From assembly GCA_021813085.1 (NCBI GenBank), contig JAKAMA010000147.1, forward strand, positions 1 through 6,418: a stretch of DNA of 6,418 nt. The letters run 5' to 3'. Of this stretch, positions 5,398-6,418 are shown one piece after another. The position numbers were made by a program, and so were the translations under genes. Within the stretch, counting starts at the first letter, position 1. Each line of letters starts with the position of its first letter. Under the pieces are notes generated by a model. The model did no database searches. It was given only the letters and a program-made list of their open reading frames with translations, and was not told where the DNA came from. The DNA is from Chloroflexota bacterium. Its GTDB lineage: Bacteria > Chloroflexota > Dehalococcoidia > DSTF01 > JACRBR01.

Positions 5398-6418
5398 TCA
5401 CCCTCTTGGCAAGCCGAGCCCGCGCTGCGCGATGACGCTGCGCTGGATCTCGCTCGTGCCGCCGGCGATCGTCGCGCCGACAGCGATGCGGTACCAGGCC
5501 TCGAAGCGGCCGCCGAGCGGCGCGTGCGGCGAGCCCGCGCCGAGCTGGCCGTGCAGCCCCGCGACCTTGATGCCGGTCCGCGCGATGCGCTGCGCCAGCT
5601 CCGACGCGAACAGCTTGGTGATCGATGCCTCCTGGTTCGGGATCAGGCCCTTCGCCTGCATCGTCACGACGCGATAGGAGAAGATGATCGCCACTTCGGT
5701 CTCAATCGCCCGCTCGACGACCTCGTACCGCACCGCGGGCCAGGCGCCGTCGGCGCGCCGGTGCGCCTGGGCGTACTCCGCGATCTGCCGCACGAGCATC
5801 TGCAGGCTGACGGCGTTGATGATGCCCGAGCGCTCGAAGTCCAGCGTCGTCGTCGCCACGTACCAGCCGCGGTTCAGTTCGCCGAGCAGGTCCTTCTTCG
5901 GCACGCGGACGTTGTCGAAGAAGACCTCGTTGAAGCTCGGCGTGTCCGCCATGTTGGTCAGCGGCCGCACGGTGACGCCCGGCGACTTCATGTCGAGCAG
6001 GAAGTAGCTGATGCCCTTGTGCTTTGGCGCCTCCATGTCGGTGCGCGCGAGCAGCATCATGCGCTGCGCGCGGTGGGCCCCCGACGTCCAGATCTTCTGG
6101 CCGTTGATGATGAAGTCGTCGCCGTCCCGCACGGCGCGCGTCTGCAGCGACGCCAGGTCGGAGCCGGCGCCCGGCTCGCTGAAGCCCTGGCACCAGAACG
6201 TCTCGCCGGAGAGGATGCCCGACAGGTGCTCGCGCTTCTGCTCTTCCGTCCCGTGCACGATGATCGTCGGCCCCGCGAGGCCGATGGCGAGGAAGTTTGG
6301 CCGCGGCGCCGACGCGCGCGCGATCTCCTCGTTGAAGACGAACTGCTGCATCACGCTGAGGCCGGCACCGCCGTACTCCTTCGGCCACGCCGGCGCCACC
6401 CAGCCGCGCTTCGCGAGC
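5398..6418 (-). CDS. Acyl-CoA dehydrogenase, probable catalytic subunit, 5' end missing
   Basis: About 339 residues of an acyl-CoA dehydrogenase, read from base 6417; the N-terminal helices lie beyond the window edge. It begins LAKRGWVAPAWPKEYGGAGL, the usual first conserved block. The flavin/substrate loop is intact (FSEPGAGSDLASL, bases about 6183-6145; then KIWTSGAHRAQ). The MCAD Glu376 position is Gly (AGGTSEIQR, codon 5463-5461), but helix G has TLDFER, whose Glu (codon 5835-5833) aligns with the catalytic Glu254 of isovaleryl-CoA dehydrogenase, an enzyme that also has Gly at the Glu376 position. The ADP-binding RxxFG motif is missing (AHRRADGAWPAVRYE stands in its place) and QxxGG is replaced by HGQLGAG. 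This suggests the catalytic half of a heteromeric enzyme whose partner is the gene at 3586-4710. It would oxidise an acyl-CoA to the 2,3-enoyl-CoA, passing electrons to electron-transfer flavoprotein. Chain length and pathway cannot be told from this sequence. Confidence 0.95.
   Translation of the reverse strand, partial: LAKRGWVAPAWPKEYGGAGLSVMQQFVFNEEIARASAPRPNFLAIGLAGPTIIVHGTEEQKREHLSGILSGETFWCQGFSEPGAGSDLASLQTRAVRDGDDFIINGQKIWTSGAHRAQRMMLLARTDMEAPKHKGISYFLLDMKSPGVTVRPLTNMADTPSFNEVFFDNVRVPKKDLLGELNRGWYVATTTLDFERSGIINAVSLQMLVRQIAEYAQAHRRADGAWPAVRYEVVERAIETEVAIIFSYRVVTMQAKGLIPNQEASITKLFASELAQRIARTGIKVAGLHGQLGAGSPHAPLGGRFEAWYRIAVGATIAGGTSEIQRSVIAQRGLGLPRG

Overview
The window comes from a high-G+C bacterium; by eye roughly two thirds of the bases are G or C, with strong G/C bias at third codon positions. 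The gene content is free-living heterotroph housekeeping and accessory metabolism: peptide/nickel-type ABC permeases, an agmatinase, an RDD membrane protein and paired acyl-CoA dehydrogenases. Chloroflexota (Dehalococcoidia-like) or Actinomycetota would both fit, but nothing here fixes the lineage and this is inference only.

Layout. Genes on the left half (1-3506) read rightwards and genes on the right half (3586-6418) read leftwards, so the two halves converge on a 13-bp perfect GC-rich hairpin at 3532-3561. The rightward block holds the 3' end of a DppB/OppB-type permease, a complete DppC/OppC-type permease starting inside the previous stop codon (TGATG), an agmatinase (GTG start, 37 nt later), and a small two-helix membrane protein overlapping the agmatinase stop by 8 nt. 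These four are probably one transcription unit. A 438-nt stretch without a convincing gene follows, then an RDD-family membrane protein with a perfect AGGAGG ribosome binding site.

The leftward block, in order of transcription, holds an acyl-CoA dehydrogenase cut by the right edge (5398-6418), a small two-helix membrane protein (4881-5279) and a second acyl-CoA dehydrogenase (3586-4710). The two dehydrogenases look like complementary halves of one active site. The first has the flavin/substrate loop and a helix-G glutamate but lacks the RxxFG and QxxGG FAD-binding elements. The second has RxxFG and QxxGG but lacks an intact flavin loop and any glutamate at either usual base position. That is the pattern of heteromeric (alpha2beta2) acyl-CoA dehydrogenases, known best from mycobacterial steroid side-chain degradation. 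The gene between them is flanked on both sides by degenerate 7-bp tandem repeats, and palindromes lie just upstream of it and of the downstream dehydrogenase. This interrupted pair is the most interesting part of the window. I saw no RNA gene, CRISPR array, transposase or phage gene.
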